A stretch of DNA of 64,000 nt. Source: UBA7803 sp034522075 (GTDB lineage: Bacteria; Pseudomonadota; Gammaproteobacteria; Pseudomonadales; Azotimanducaceae). How positions within the stretch are numbered: position 1 is the first letter of the stretch; each line of letters starts with the position of its first letter. The notes under the pieces were generated by a model. That model saw nothing but the letters and a program-made list of their open reading frames with translations, made no database searches and was not told the DNA's origin. The position numbers and the translations under genes were made by a program. The stretch lies in assembly GCA_034522075.1 (NCBI GenBank), contig JAXHLO010000006.1, positions 248,001-312,000 of the forward strand, written 5' to 3'. Positions 16,981-26,576 of the stretch are shown piece by piece.

Positions 16981-17626
16981 TACCGCGGGCGAAGTCTGTG
17001 CGCTGGCTACCGGGGCGCAGGCCCTCGGGGTAAAGCTCGATGATGACCAGTGTGGCCGGCTGCTGGAATTCGCTCGACTGCTGGAACACTGGAACCGCGC
17101 CTTCAATCTGATTTCCCGCCGCGATGTCGACCGTCTTCTGCCGCGCCACCTGCTCGACAGTCTGAGCGGGGCAGCGCTGCTGGACGGTACCGAAATCATG
17201 GACCTGGGTACCGGAGCGGGGCTGCCCGGGGTACCCTTGGCCATTGCCCGGGCGGATCTGCACTTCACCCTGGTGGATCGCAGCGAGCGCAAGATACGCT
17301 TCGTCCGTCAGGCGGTGCGGTCCCTGGCGCTGAACAACGTGTCCACCTGGTGCGGCGACGCGCAGGCCCTGCCCGAGGAGGCGCGGTTCGACAGTGTCAT
17401 CTGCCGGGCCGTGGCCGGTCTCGATGCGTGCTGGGCGCTGGCACGAGCGCGTCTGGGCCCGGGCGGGCGGCTGGTGATCATGCACCGCGGCCAGCACCCG
17501 GCGGCGGAGCAGGCACAACCGCTCGCCTTGCCTGCCGACGCACGGCTGCTGGAACGCCGTCTGGTGGAGATTGCCGGGCTGGAGCACCCCCATGAGCTGG
17601 TGGTGCTGACCCATGCCGCAGCGTGA
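16943..17626 (+). CDS. rsmG: 16S rRNA (guanine-527-N7)-methyltransferase RsmG
   Basis: Methyltransferase (GidB) that puts m7G527 on 16S rRNA. It has 227 residues from a GTG at 16943 that overlaps the mnmG end. The SAM-binding motif DLGTGAGLPGVPLAI is near residue 90, preceded by LLEHWNRAFNLIS and RHLLDSL, and followed by VDRSERKIRFVRQ. The C-terminal third is less conserved, as is usual. mnmG-rsmG-parA-parB is a standard origin-proximal order. Confidence 0.94.
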   Translation: MAPHTSPSRFVPDTAGEVCALATGAQALGVKLDDDQCGRLLEFARLLEHWNRAFNLISRRDVDRLLPRHLLDSLSGAALLDGTEIMDLGTGAGLPGVPLAIARADLHFTLVDRSERKIRFVRQAVRSLALNNVSTWCGDAQALPEEARFDSVICRAVAGLDACWALARARLGPGGRLVIMHRGQHPAAEQAQPLALPADARLLERRLVEIAGLEHPHELVVLTHAAA

Positions 17627-17666
17627 GCATCGTGCGGCCGCGTGAACCGGGGCTCGGGAGGTCCCT

Positions 17667-18437
17667 TTGAGCAGAATCGTTGCCATAGCCAATCAGAAAG
17701 GCGGGGTGGGCAAAACCACCACGGCGGTGAACCTGTCGGCATCGCTGGCCATGTCCGGCTCCCGTGTGCTGCTGGTGGATCTCGACCCCCAGGGCAATGC
17801 CACCATGGGCTCGGGTGTCGATAAGAGTGACCTGGAGTTGAGCATCTACGACTGGCTCATCGGCACCCGGCCGGTGGAATCCGTGGCGCGCCGCTGTCAG
17901 GGGGGCTACGAACTGTTGCCCGGTAATGCCGATCTCACGGCAGCGGAGCTCGACCTGTTGCGCCAGGAGCGCCGTGAGTTCCGCATGCGCGACCGCATCA
18001 GCGAAGCCCGCGAGCGCTATGACTACGTGATCATCGACTGCCCGCCGGCGCTGAACATCCTGACCCTGAACGCTCTGATCGCCGCCGACGGCGTGCTGAT
18101 TCCCATGCAGTGCGAGTACTACGCATTGGAAGGCTTGAGCGCCCTGCTGGAAACCATCGACGGCGTGCGCGCGCGCGGCAACCCGGATCTCGCCATAGAG
18201 GGCCTGTTGCGGACGATGTATGATCCCCGCAACAGTCTCACGCGGGATGTGTCGAGACAGCTTATCCAGTATTTCGGGGACAAGGTGTTCCGCACGGTCA
18301 TCCCGCGCAACGTGCGCCTGGCGGAAGCGCCCAGCCACGGCCTACCCGTTATTCTTTATGACCGGCATTCCCGTGGCGCCGTGGCCTACATGGCGCTGGC
18401 CGGGGAGTTCCGGCGCAAGCATGGTGAAGCAGCGTGA
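17667..18437 (+). CDS. parA: Chromosome partitioning ATPase ParA (Soj)
   Basis: Deviant Walker ATPase that moves ParB-parS complexes over the nucleoid. The 256-residue protein begins MSRIVAIANQKGGVGKTTTAVNL, giving the deviant P-loop KGGVGKTT near residue 11. The switch region VDLDPQGNATMGSG and the later DYVIIDCPPALN follow. The start is TTG at 17667 behind a GGGAGG ribosome site. parB overlaps its stop by 4 bases (GTGA), so the two are translationally coupled. Confidence 0.96.
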   Translation: MSRIVAIANQKGGVGKTTTAVNLSASLAMSGSRVLLVDLDPQGNATMGSGVDKSDLELSIYDWLIGTRPVESVARRCQGGYELLPGNADLTAAELDLLRQERREFRMRDRISEARERYDYVIIDCPPALNILTLNALIAADGVLIPMQCEYYALEGLSALLETIDGVRARGNPDLAIEGLLRTMYDPRNSLTRDVSRQLIQYFGDKVFRTVIPRNVRLAEAPSHGLPVILYDRHSRGAVAYMALAGEFRRKHGEAA

Positions 18438-19300
18438 GTAAAAGGCGACTGGGTCGAGGGCTCGATGCTCTGCTCTCCGGTGATGCGGGCAGCACGCCGG
18501 CTGGGGCAGCCGAGCAGGGCGAGCTGGCCATCGAGGAGGTGGTGCGCGGCCGCTATCAGCCGCGCCGGGAATTCGCCGAAGACAGCCTCAAGGAACTGGC
18601 GGCGTCCATCAAGTCCCAGGGGCTGATGCAGCCCATCGTGGTACGGCCGCGCCCGCAGGGCGGCTATGAACTCATAGCCGGCGAGCGGCGCTGGCGGGCG
18701 GCCCAGATGGCCGGTTTGACCCATATCGCCGCCATCGTCAAACAGGTCAGTGACGAGCAGGCGTCCGCCATGGCGCTGATCGAGAATATCCAGCGGGAGG
18801 ACCTGAACCCGTTGGAAGAGGCCTTTGCGCTGCAGCGCCTGCGCGACGAGTTCGGCCTGACCCAGCAGCAGGTGGCCGATGCGGTGGGTAAGTCGCGGGT
18901 GGCCGTGACCAATCTGTTGCGCCTGCTCAATCTGGCCCCCGCCGTTCGGGAACTGCTGCAGAACGGTACCCTGGAAATGGGCCATGCCCGGGCCCTGCTG
19001 AGCCTTGATGCCATGGAACAGGAGCGAGTGGCCCGGGAAGTGGCGGGCAAACACCTGTCCGTGCGGCAGACGGAGGCTCTGGTACGGCAACGCCAGGCGC
19101 AGCCCAGCGGCGCGGCACGCCGGCCGGCGCGGCAGCGCGAGAGCGCCAGGGATGCCGACACGGTGCGGCTGGAGCAGGACCTGGCGGATCGCATCGGCGC
19201 GCCGGTGAGTATCAATCACGGCAGCAATGGCCGGGGTCAGCTGGTCATCAGCTATTCCACCCTCGAGGAGCTGGAAGGGATCCTCAAACATCTGCGCTGA
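18434..19300 (+). CDS. parB: Chromosome partitioning protein ParB (Spo0J)
   Basis: parS-binding CTPase clamp. The 288 residues show the N-terminal MSKRRLGRGLDALL, the CTP-binding boxes including PIVVRPR and GERRWRAAQMAG (about residues 70-95), the helix-turn-helix LTQQQVADAVGKSRVAVTNLLRLL near 140, and a short C-terminal dimerisation tail. Two perfect parS sites lie inside recF in this window, so the whole segregation module is origin-proximal. The last gene of the rsmG-parAB group; the atp promoter follows within 21 bases. Confidence 0.96.
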   Translation: MSKRRLGRGLDALLSGDAGSTPAGAAEQGELAIEEVVRGRYQPRREFAEDSLKELAASIKSQGLMQPIVVRPRPQGGYELIAGERRWRAAQMAGLTHIAAIVKQVSDEQASAMALIENIQREDLNPLEEAFALQRLRDEFGLTQQQVADAVGKSRVAVTNLLRLLNLAPAVRELLQNGTLEMGHARALLSLDAMEQERVAREVAGKHLSVRQTEALVRQRQAQPSGAARRPARQRESARDADTVRLEQDLADRIGAPVSINHGSNGRGQLVISYSTLEELEGILKHLR

Positions 19301-19320
19301 TACGGACTCGACGGTTTCAA

Positions 19321-19349
19321 TTGAACCTGGGAAATCCCATCCATATAAT
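19321..19349 (+). promoter_or_regulatory. sigma70 promoter of the ATP synthase operon
   Basis: TTGAAC (19321-19326), exactly 17 bases, then a perfect TATAAT (19344-19349), 27 bases upstream of the atpI start. It lies in the only gap (76 bases) between parB and atpI. This is the strongest promoter-like sequence in the window and fits the high demand for ATP synthase. Confidence 0.85.
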
Positions 19350-19376
19350 ACGCGCCGCCTCTGGGGGCCTGCTGAA

Positions 19377-19748
19377 ATGGGCGAAGCGGACGTGACGGGC
19401 GGTGCAGAGACGCCCCTGCCGTTGCTCATCGTGGTGTTGCAGTCCATGACGTCGCTGGTAGTCGCGGCGGGACTGACACTGGTCGACAATACGCAGGCCT
19501 GGGCAGCGTTGCTGGCCGGGGCGGTGTGTGTTGCACCCGGCGGCTATTTTGCCTGGCGTTCCCTGGCAGAGCGCTCGCCGGGCAGGTTGCTGGGCCATGG
19601 GCTGGCAAAGTTCCTGGCTACCGTGACATTGATGGCGCTGGTTTTTGCAGTGCTGCGGCCCCCGGCACTGGGGTTTTTTCTGGCCTTCGTGATGATGCAG
19701 GCCATGTATGTGATAGGGCCACTGGCGTTCGGAACCCGGGAACGCTGA
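19377..19748 (+). CDS. atpI: ATP synthase subunit I (AtpI)
   Basis: Small non-essential membrane protein at the head of the atp operon, proposed to help assemble the c-ring. From the ATG at 19377 it has 123 residues with four hydrophobic segments (about 14-32, 38-56, 72-90 and 95-115), the AtpI/UncI layout. It is recognised mainly by position and topology, because the family is poorly conserved. atpB follows after 43 bases. Confidence 0.85.
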   Translation: MGEADVTGGAETPLPLLIVVLQSMTSLVVAAGLTLVDNTQAWAALLAGAVCVAPGGYFAWRSLAERSPGRLLGHGLAKFLATVTLMALVFAVLRPPALGFFLAFVMMQAMYVIGPLAFGTRER

Positions 19749-19791
19749 CCAGCAGGTGACAACCGGGTCAAGGAGCTGAACTGGAAACGGC

Positions 19792-20640
19792 ATGGCGAGT
19801 GGTACGGAAAGTTCCGGCGAGTACATCAAGCATCACCTGACGAACCTGGTGTACGGCGAACTGCCGGACGGCTCCTGGGGTTTTGCACAGAATTACGAGC
19901 AGGTCGAGTCCATGGGTTTCATGGCGATCCATGTGGATTCCATGCTCTGGTCCATCGGTCTGGGTCTGGTTTTCGTTCTGGTCTTCCGCGCGGCGGCCAA
20001 GCATGCCACGGCGGGTGTTCCCGGCGCCCTGCAGAATTTCGTGGAGATGATCGTCGATTTCGTCGACGACAACGTGCGCAGTATCTTCACCTACAAGAAT
20101 GCCATGGTGGCACCGATGGCGCTCACCGTGTTCGTCTGGGTGTTCCTGATGAACCTCATGGACCTGGTGCCCGTGGACTGGGTGCCGAGCCTGGCTTACG
20201 CGGCGGGCATCGAATACATGAAGATCGTGCCCACCACCGACCCGAACATCACCCTGGGCATGGCGCTGGCCGTGTTCATCCTCATCATCTTTTTCAGCAT
20301 CATGCGCAAGGGTCTGGGCGGTTTCCTCGGTGAGCTGATGTTTCACCCGTTCCCGAAATACTTCGCCCCGATCAATTTCATTCTCGAGGGCGTCACCCTG
20401 ATCGCCAAACCGATTTCGCTGGGGCTGCGGCTGTTCGGCAATCTGTACGCCGGAGAAATGATCTTCATTCTCATAGCGCTCATGTATACGGGCGGTCTGG
20501 TGATGGGCATTTTCGGCGGCGTGCTGCAATGGGCGTGGGCGGTATTCCACGTGCTCATCATTACCCTGCAGGCCGGTATCTTCGCGGTGCTGTCTGTGGT
20601 GTATCTGGCGCAGGCCCACGATGTGGAGTCGGAACACTGA
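19792..20640 (+). CDS. atpB: ATP synthase F0 subunit a
   Basis: Membrane subunit forming the proton half-channels beside the c-ring. The 282-residue multi-pass protein contains the essential arginine in SLGLRLFGNLYAGEMI near residue 213, and the preceding FHPFPKYFAPINFILEGVTLIAKP block. The N terminus (about 40 residues) is polar, as is usual in gammaproteobacteria. Second gene of the atp operon. Confidence 0.97.
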   Translation: MASGTESSGEYIKHHLTNLVYGELPDGSWGFAQNYEQVESMGFMAIHVDSMLWSIGLGLVFVLVFRAAAKHATAGVPGALQNFVEMIVDFVDDNVRSIFTYKNAMVAPMALTVFVWVFLMNLMDLVPVDWVPSLAYAAGIEYMKIVPTTDPNITLGMALAVFILIIFFSIMRKGLGGFLGELMFHPFPKYFAPINFILEGVTLIAKPISLGLRLFGNLYAGEMIFILIALMYTGGLVMGIFGGVLQWAWAVFHVLIITLQAGIFAVLSVVYLAQAHDVESEH

Positions 20641-20768
20641 CGCCGCTCGAGGAGCCGGCGCAGGCATCGAAACGTCAGCACCGGCAGGCGCTGCCGGCTG
20701 ACATACATACGTGTCCGACAGGGTCTTGAATCCCGAAGGGCGACAACAACTCGAAACTTGGAGTGATC

Positions 20769-20996
20769 ATGGAGCTAGTTTACTTAGCAGCCGCACTGAT
20801 GATGGGACTGGGTGCCATCGGCGCCGCCATCGGCGTGGGTATTCTGGGCGGCAAATTCATGGAAGGCGTGGCGCGTCAGCCGGAACTGCTTCCCATGTTG
20901 CGGACCCAGCTTTTCATCATCCTCGGTCTGGTGGACGCGGTGCCCATGATTGCCGTGGGTATCAGCCTGTACCTGATCTTCGCCCTGGGCGGTTGA
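20769..20996 (+). CDS. atpE: ATP synthase F0 subunit c
   Basis: Proteolipid of the rotor ring. From the ATG at 20769 it has 75 residues forming a two-helix hairpin. The polar loop is ARQPE and the ion-carrying acid is Asp in GLVDAVPMIAVG. That Asp, with no extra sodium-ligand pattern, argues for a proton-driven enzyme. A GTG two codons earlier is in frame, but GGAG at 20760-20763 is placed for the ATG. Confidence 0.96.
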   Translation: MELVYLAAALMMGLGAIGAAIGVGILGGKFMEGVARQPELLPMLRTQLFIILGLVDAVPMIAVGISLYLIFALGG

Positions 20997-21060
20997 AGGC
21001 GGGCGCCGGCGTCGTGCCGGTGGATTCGCGTTCAACGGATAACCGACTCGAGGTGAGCTT

Positions 21061-21531
21061 ATGACACTCAACCTGACGCTCATTGGTCAGAGCATCACGT
21101 TCCTGGTGTTCGTGTGGACCTGCTGGAAATTCATCTGGCCGCCACTGATGAATGCCATGCAGGAGCGCCAGAAGGCCATCGGTGAGGGTCTTGCCGCCGC
21201 CGAGCGGGCGGAGAAGGATCTGCAGCTCGCCCGGGAACGGGCCACCGATAACCTGCGCGAAGCCAAGGAAGAGGCGGCCAAGATCCTCGACCAGGCTCGC
21301 GGTCAGGCGAATCAGATGATCGAGAACGCCAAGAACGATGCCCGCGCAGAAGGCGAACGCCTGAAGGAAGCCCAGCGCGCCGAGATCGAACAGGAAGTGA
21401 ATCGTGCCAAGGAAACGCTGCGCAAGCAGGTGGCCGTCCTCGCGGTCACCGGGGCGGAGCGTGTGCTCGGTGCCAGCGTCGACGCCGATCGGCATGGTGA
21501 ACTGCTCGATAAAATCGCCGCCGAGCTGTAA
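21061..21531 (+). CDS. atpF: ATP synthase F0 subunit b
   Basis: Peripheral-stalk subunit. The 156 residues start with one membrane helix (about 5-25, LIGQSITFLVFVWTCWKFIWPPL) followed by a long charged, Ala-rich coiled coil to the end. This is the typical dimeric stator stalk. atpH begins 11 bases after it. Confidence 0.96.
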   Translation: MTLNLTLIGQSITFLVFVWTCWKFIWPPLMNAMQERQKAIGEGLAAAERAEKDLQLARERATDNLREAKEEAAKILDQARGQANQMIENAKNDARAEGERLKEAQRAEIEQEVNRAKETLRKQVAVLAVTGAERVLGASVDADRHGELLDKIAAEL

Positions 21532-21542
21532 GGAGCACGCGC

Positions 21543-22082
21543 ATGGCAGAACTCGCGACTATCGCCCGGCCCTACGCCAAAGCGGTGTTCGATCTGGCGA
21601 AGAGCGACAACACCTTGCCGCAGTGGTCCCGGATGCTGGCTTTTCTGGCGGTGGCAAGCGCCGATCCCAAGGTTCGCACGTTGCTTGATTCGCCGGATCT
21701 GTCCGCGGAAGAGAAGAGCAGCCGGCTGGCGGATGTCTGCGGGGATGAACTGAACGACCGGGCGCGCAACCTGGTGGGCCTGCTGGCTCACAACAAGCGG
21801 CTCGATGCCATCGAACAGATCCGCGAGCAGTTCGAGGAGCACAGAGCCGAGGAAGAGCGCGTGCTCGATGTGGAAGTGATAACCGCCTACGAGCTTTCGG
21901 CGGAGCAGTCGGAAAAGCTGCGCGCCGCGCTGCAGCGCAAGTTCGATCGGGAAGTCAGCGTAACCGGCCGGGTGGACCGTGACGTCATCGGCGGCGCGGT
22001 GATCCGGGCTGGAGACACCGTAATCGATGCTTCCCTGCGGGGCCGGCTCGACAAACTCACTGAGGCGTTGCAGCGCAATTGA
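21543..22082 (+). CDS. atpH: ATP synthase F1 subunit delta
   Basis: Stator protein linking subunit b to the alpha3beta3 head. The 179 residues begin MAELATIARPYAKAVFDLA, and the C-terminal VDRDVIGGAVIRAGDTVIDASLRGRLDKL is the family signature region. Soluble and helical. It lies in the standard place between atpF and atpA. Confidence 0.96.
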   Translation: MAELATIARPYAKAVFDLAKSDNTLPQWSRMLAFLAVASADPKVRTLLDSPDLSAEEKSSRLADVCGDELNDRARNLVGLLAHNKRLDAIEQIREQFEEHRAEEERVLDVEVITAYELSAEQSEKLRAALQRKFDREVSVTGRVDRDVIGGAVIRAGDTVIDASLRGRLDKLTEALQRN

Positions 22083-22166
22083 CGCCCAACCGAGCAGCCG
22101 CACCGCCAATGAGGCAAGCGCTCGCCGCCACGACGCGGCCGCGATGGAGAAATTGAGGAATCCAAC

Positions 22167-23711
22167 ATGCAGCAACTGAATCCTTCCGAAATCAGCGACA
22201 TCATCAAGCGCCGCATCGAGAGCCTCGATGTCCATGCGGAAGCTCAGAACGAAGGCACCATCGTCGGCGTGTCGGATGGCATCGTGCGTATTCACGGCCT
22301 GGCGGACGCCCAGTACGGCGAGATGATCGAGTTTCCCGGCGGCCTGTACGGCATGGCGTTGAACCTGGAGCGCGACTCCGTGGGCGTGGTAATCCTGGGC
22401 GATTACGAAGGCCTCTCCGAAGGCATGACGGCGCGCTGCACCGGGCGGATCCTCGAGGTGCCGGTCGGCCGCGAATTGCTCGGCCGCGTGGTGGACGCCC
22501 TGGGTAACCCCATCGATGGTAAAGGGCCGCTGAACGCTTCCGACACCGCTGCCATTGAGAAGGTGGCCCCGGGGGTGATCGCCCGGCAATCGGTGGATCA
22601 GCCGGTGCAGATCGGGTTGAAATCCATCGACTCCATGGTGCCCATCGGCCGCGGCCAACGTGAGCTGATCATCGGCGACCGGCAGATCGGTAAGACCGCC
22701 ATCGCCGTTGACGCCATCATCAATCAGCGCGACAGCGGCATTAAGTGCATCTACGTGGCGGTGGGCCAGAAGATGTCCACCATCGCCAATATCGTGCGAA
22801 CGCTGGAAGAGCACGGCGCCATGGACAACACCATCGTCGTCGCGGCCGGTGCCGCCATGCCCGCACCCATGCAGTTCATTGCACCCTACGCCGGCTGCTC
22901 CATGGGCGAATTTTTCCGCGACCGCGGCGAAGATGCCCTGATCATCTACGACGACCTGACCAAGCAGGCCTGGGCCTATCGGCAGATCTCGCTGCTGCTC
23001 AAGCGCCCGCCGGGCCGGGAAGCGTATCCGGGCGACGTTTTCTACCTGCATTCGCGTCTGCTCGAGCGGGCCTCCCGGGTCAACGCCGACTACGTCGAGC
23101 AGGTCACCAACGGCGAGGTCAAGGGCAAGACCGGTTCGCTCACCGCTCTGCCGATCATCGAAACCCAGGCCGGGGACATTTCTGCGTTCGTGCCTACCAA
23201 CGTAATCTCCATTACCGATGGGCAGATCTTCCTGGAGGCCGACCGTTTCAACGCCGGCATCCGGCCCGCCATGAGCCCCGGCACGTCGGTGTCCCGGGTG
23301 GGCGGCTCGGCCCAGGTGCCGTTCATGAGGAAGATCTCGGGCGGTATCAAGCTGGCCCTGGCCCAGTACCGGGAACTGGCGGCATTCTCGCAGTTCGCCT
23401 CAGACCTCGACGAGGCGACCCGCCGCCAGCTCCAGCACGGCCAGCGGGTGGAAGAGCTGATGAAGCAGGATCAGTTCAAGCCCATGAGTGTGGCGGAAAT
23501 GGGGGTGAGCCTGTTTTCCGCCACCGAGGGCTACCTGCGCGACGTACCCGTGGACAAAGTCCTGGAGTTCGAACAGGGGCTGCTGGCCTACATGAAGTCG
23601 GAGCATGCCGAGTTCATGGATAACGTCAATGAAACCGGCGCCTACAACGATGATGTTGTGGCAGAGATGAAGCAGGCCATCGAGGCCTACAAAGCAACGG
23701 TGAGTTTCTAA
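22167..23711 (+). CDS. atpA: ATP synthase F1 subunit alpha
   Basis: Non-catalytic nucleotide-binding subunit of the F1 head. It has 514 residues, begins MQQLNPSEISDIIKRRIESLD, and carries the P-loop GDRQIGKTAIAVD near residue 170. The signature PAMSPGTSVSRVGGSAQ, which holds the arginine finger, is near 363-380. Full length, no anomaly. Confidence 0.98.
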   Translation: MQQLNPSEISDIIKRRIESLDVHAEAQNEGTIVGVSDGIVRIHGLADAQYGEMIEFPGGLYGMALNLERDSVGVVILGDYEGLSEGMTARCTGRILEVPVGRELLGRVVDALGNPIDGKGPLNASDTAAIEKVAPGVIARQSVDQPVQIGLKSIDSMVPIGRGQRELIIGDRQIGKTAIAVDAIINQRDSGIKCIYVAVGQKMSTIANIVRTLEEHGAMDNTIVVAAGAAMPAPMQFIAPYAGCSMGEFFRDRGEDALIIYDDLTKQAWAYRQISLLLKRPPGREAYPGDVFYLHSRLLERASRVNADYVEQVTNGEVKGKTGSLTALPIIETQAGDISAFVPTNVISITDGQIFLEADRFNAGIRPAMSPGTSVSRVGGSAQVPFMRKISGGIKLALAQYRELAAFSQFASDLDEATRRQLQHGQRVEELMKQDQFKPMSVAEMGVSLFSATEGYLRDVPVDKVLEFEQGLLAYMKSEHAEFMDNVNETGAYNDDVVAEMKQAIEAYKATVSF

Positions 23712-23728
23712 GCCCCGGCGGGAAAACT

Positions 23729-24589
23729 ATGGCAGTCGGCAAGGACATCAAGAAGAAGATCGGCAGCGTGTCGAACACGCAGAAGATCACCAGCGCCATG
23801 CAGATGGTGGCGGCGAGCAAGATGCGTCGTACCCAGGAGCGCATGCGCCAGGGCAAACCCTACGCCGAGAAAATTCGCGCGGTTATCGGCCATCTGGCCA
23901 CTGCCAATCCTGAGTATCGCCACACTTATATGAAGGAGCGCGAGGTCAAGCGTATCGGCTATCTCGTCGTGTCCACCGACAAGGGGCTGTGCGGGGGCCT
24001 CAACGTGAACCTGTTCCGGGTGCTGTTGCGCGACATGGGCGAGTGGCACGGCAAGGGCATCGAAGCCGATCTGGGTCTCATCGGCAATAAGGCGGCAGCT
24101 TTTTTCCGCGCTGTGGGCGGCAACGTCACGGCTGCCATCAGTGGCGTGGGCGAAGCGCCCACCCTGGCCGAACTCATCGGCGGCATCAAGATAATGCTCG
24201 ATGCCTACGAAGAGGGCCGCATCGACCGGCTGTTCATCGTCAGCAATGAGTTCGTCAATACCATGACCCAGCAGCCGGTGATCCGCCAGCTGCTGCCGCT
24301 CGATCCGGCTGACGAGGCGGAGTTCGCCCACCGCTGGGATTACATCTACGAGCCGGAAGCCAAGGAACTCATCGAAGATCTGGTGACGCGCTTCATCGAA
24401 TCCCAGGTCTACCAGGCGGTAGTGGAGAACGGTGCCTGCGAACAGGCGGCGAAGATGATCGCCATGAAGAACGCAACCGAGAACGCGGATAAGCTCATCG
24501 ACGAGCTGACCTTGATCTACAACAGTGCGCGCCAGGCGGCGATTACCCAGGAAATCGCCGAGATCGTGGGCGGCGCCGCGGCGGTATAG
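23729..24589 (+). CDS. atpG: ATP synthase F1 subunit gamma
   Basis: Central rotor shaft. The 286-residue protein starts MAVGKDIKKKIGSVSNTQKITSAMQMVAASKMRR and ends with the conserved ITQEIAEIVGGAAAV helix (signature ITxEIxEIVxGA). The middle domain has STDKGLCGGLN. A REP-like hairpin separates it from atpD. Confidence 0.97.
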   Translation: MAVGKDIKKKIGSVSNTQKITSAMQMVAASKMRRTQERMRQGKPYAEKIRAVIGHLATANPEYRHTYMKEREVKRIGYLVVSTDKGLCGGLNVNLFRVLLRDMGEWHGKGIEADLGLIGNKAAAFFRAVGGNVTAAISGVGEAPTLAELIGGIKIMLDAYEEGRIDRLFIVSNEFVNTMTQQPVIRQLLPLDPADEAEFAHRWDYIYEPEAKELIEDLVTRFIESQVYQAVVENGACEQAAKMIAMKNATENADKLIDELTLIYNSARQAAITQEIAEIVGGAAAV

Positions 24590-24597
24590 AGGTAATT

Positions 24598-24657
24598 TGT
24601 GGGAGCGGCCTCCCGGCCGCGACAAAAAGACATCGCGGCCCGGAGGCCGCTCCCACA
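24598..24657. repeat. REP-like inverted repeat between atpG and atpD
   Basis: Two 25-base arms (24598-24622 and 24633-24657) are inverted copies with one mismatch, separated by the 10-base A-rich loop CAAAAAGACA. The arm begins TGTGGGAGCGGCCTCC, the style of the REP sequences of Pseudomonas and relatives. Only one copy is in the window. Its site inside the operon, just after atpG, suggests an effect on mRNA stability or on the relative expression of atpDC. Confidence 0.75.
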
Positions 24658-24689
24658 GGTTGGAAAGAACATCTGAGAGGCTAGGAATC

Positions 24690-26078
<1,389 letters not shown>

Positions 26079-26087
26079 GGCAACACA

Positions 26088-26513
26088 ATGGCCATGACCA
26101 TGCATTGCGATATCGTCAGCGCCGAGGAGGAAATCTTCTCGGGCCGGGTGACCCTCATGAGTGTCACCGGCACCATGGGCGAGCTGGGCATCATGCCGGG
26201 TCATGCGCCGCTGCTCACGGGCATTCGGCCGGGTCCTGTACGGCTGAAGTTCGACAATGGCGAAGAAGAAGTCTTCTTCGCCTCCGGCGGCTTTCTCGAG
26301 GTCCAGCCCGGTGTGGTGACGGTGCTCGCCGACACTGCGGTGCGGGCCGAAGACCTGGACGAGGCCTCCGCCGCGCAGGCCCAGAAAGAGGCCGAGCACG
26401 CGCTGGCCGAGCGTACGGCCGGGGTGGAATTCTCGGTGGCCGCGGCACAGCTGGCCGAAGCCATGGCGCGGCAGCGCACTCTGGACGAGTTGAAGCGCCG
26501 CCGTCGGCGCTAG
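26088..26513 (+). CDS. atpC: ATP synthase F1 subunit epsilon
   Basis: Rotor-associated regulatory subunit that inhibits ATP hydrolysis. The 141 residues comprise the beta-sandwich (HCDIVSAEEEIFSGRVTLMSVTGTMGELGIMPGHAPLLTGIRPG) and a C-terminal helical hairpin rich in Ala, Glu and Arg. Last gene of the operon. Three in-frame ATGs (26088, 26094 and 26100) are close together; the first is taken. Confidence 0.96.
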   Translation: MAMTMHCDIVSAEEEIFSGRVTLMSVTGTMGELGIMPGHAPLLTGIRPGPVRLKFDNGEEEVFFASGGFLEVQPGVVTVLADTAVRAEDLDEASAAQAQKEAEHALAERTAGVEFSVAAAQLAEAMARQRTLDELKRRRRR

Positions 26514-26576
26514 CCCCTGCGTCCCGCAACCCTGCCCGGGTCGTTATAATCCGGGTTTTCCAGCGGTCGGGCGATT

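Noticed and set aside
26545..26550. TATAAT before glmU as a promoter
   Set aside because: No acceptable -35 at 16-18 bases; glmU may simply be read from the atp operon.
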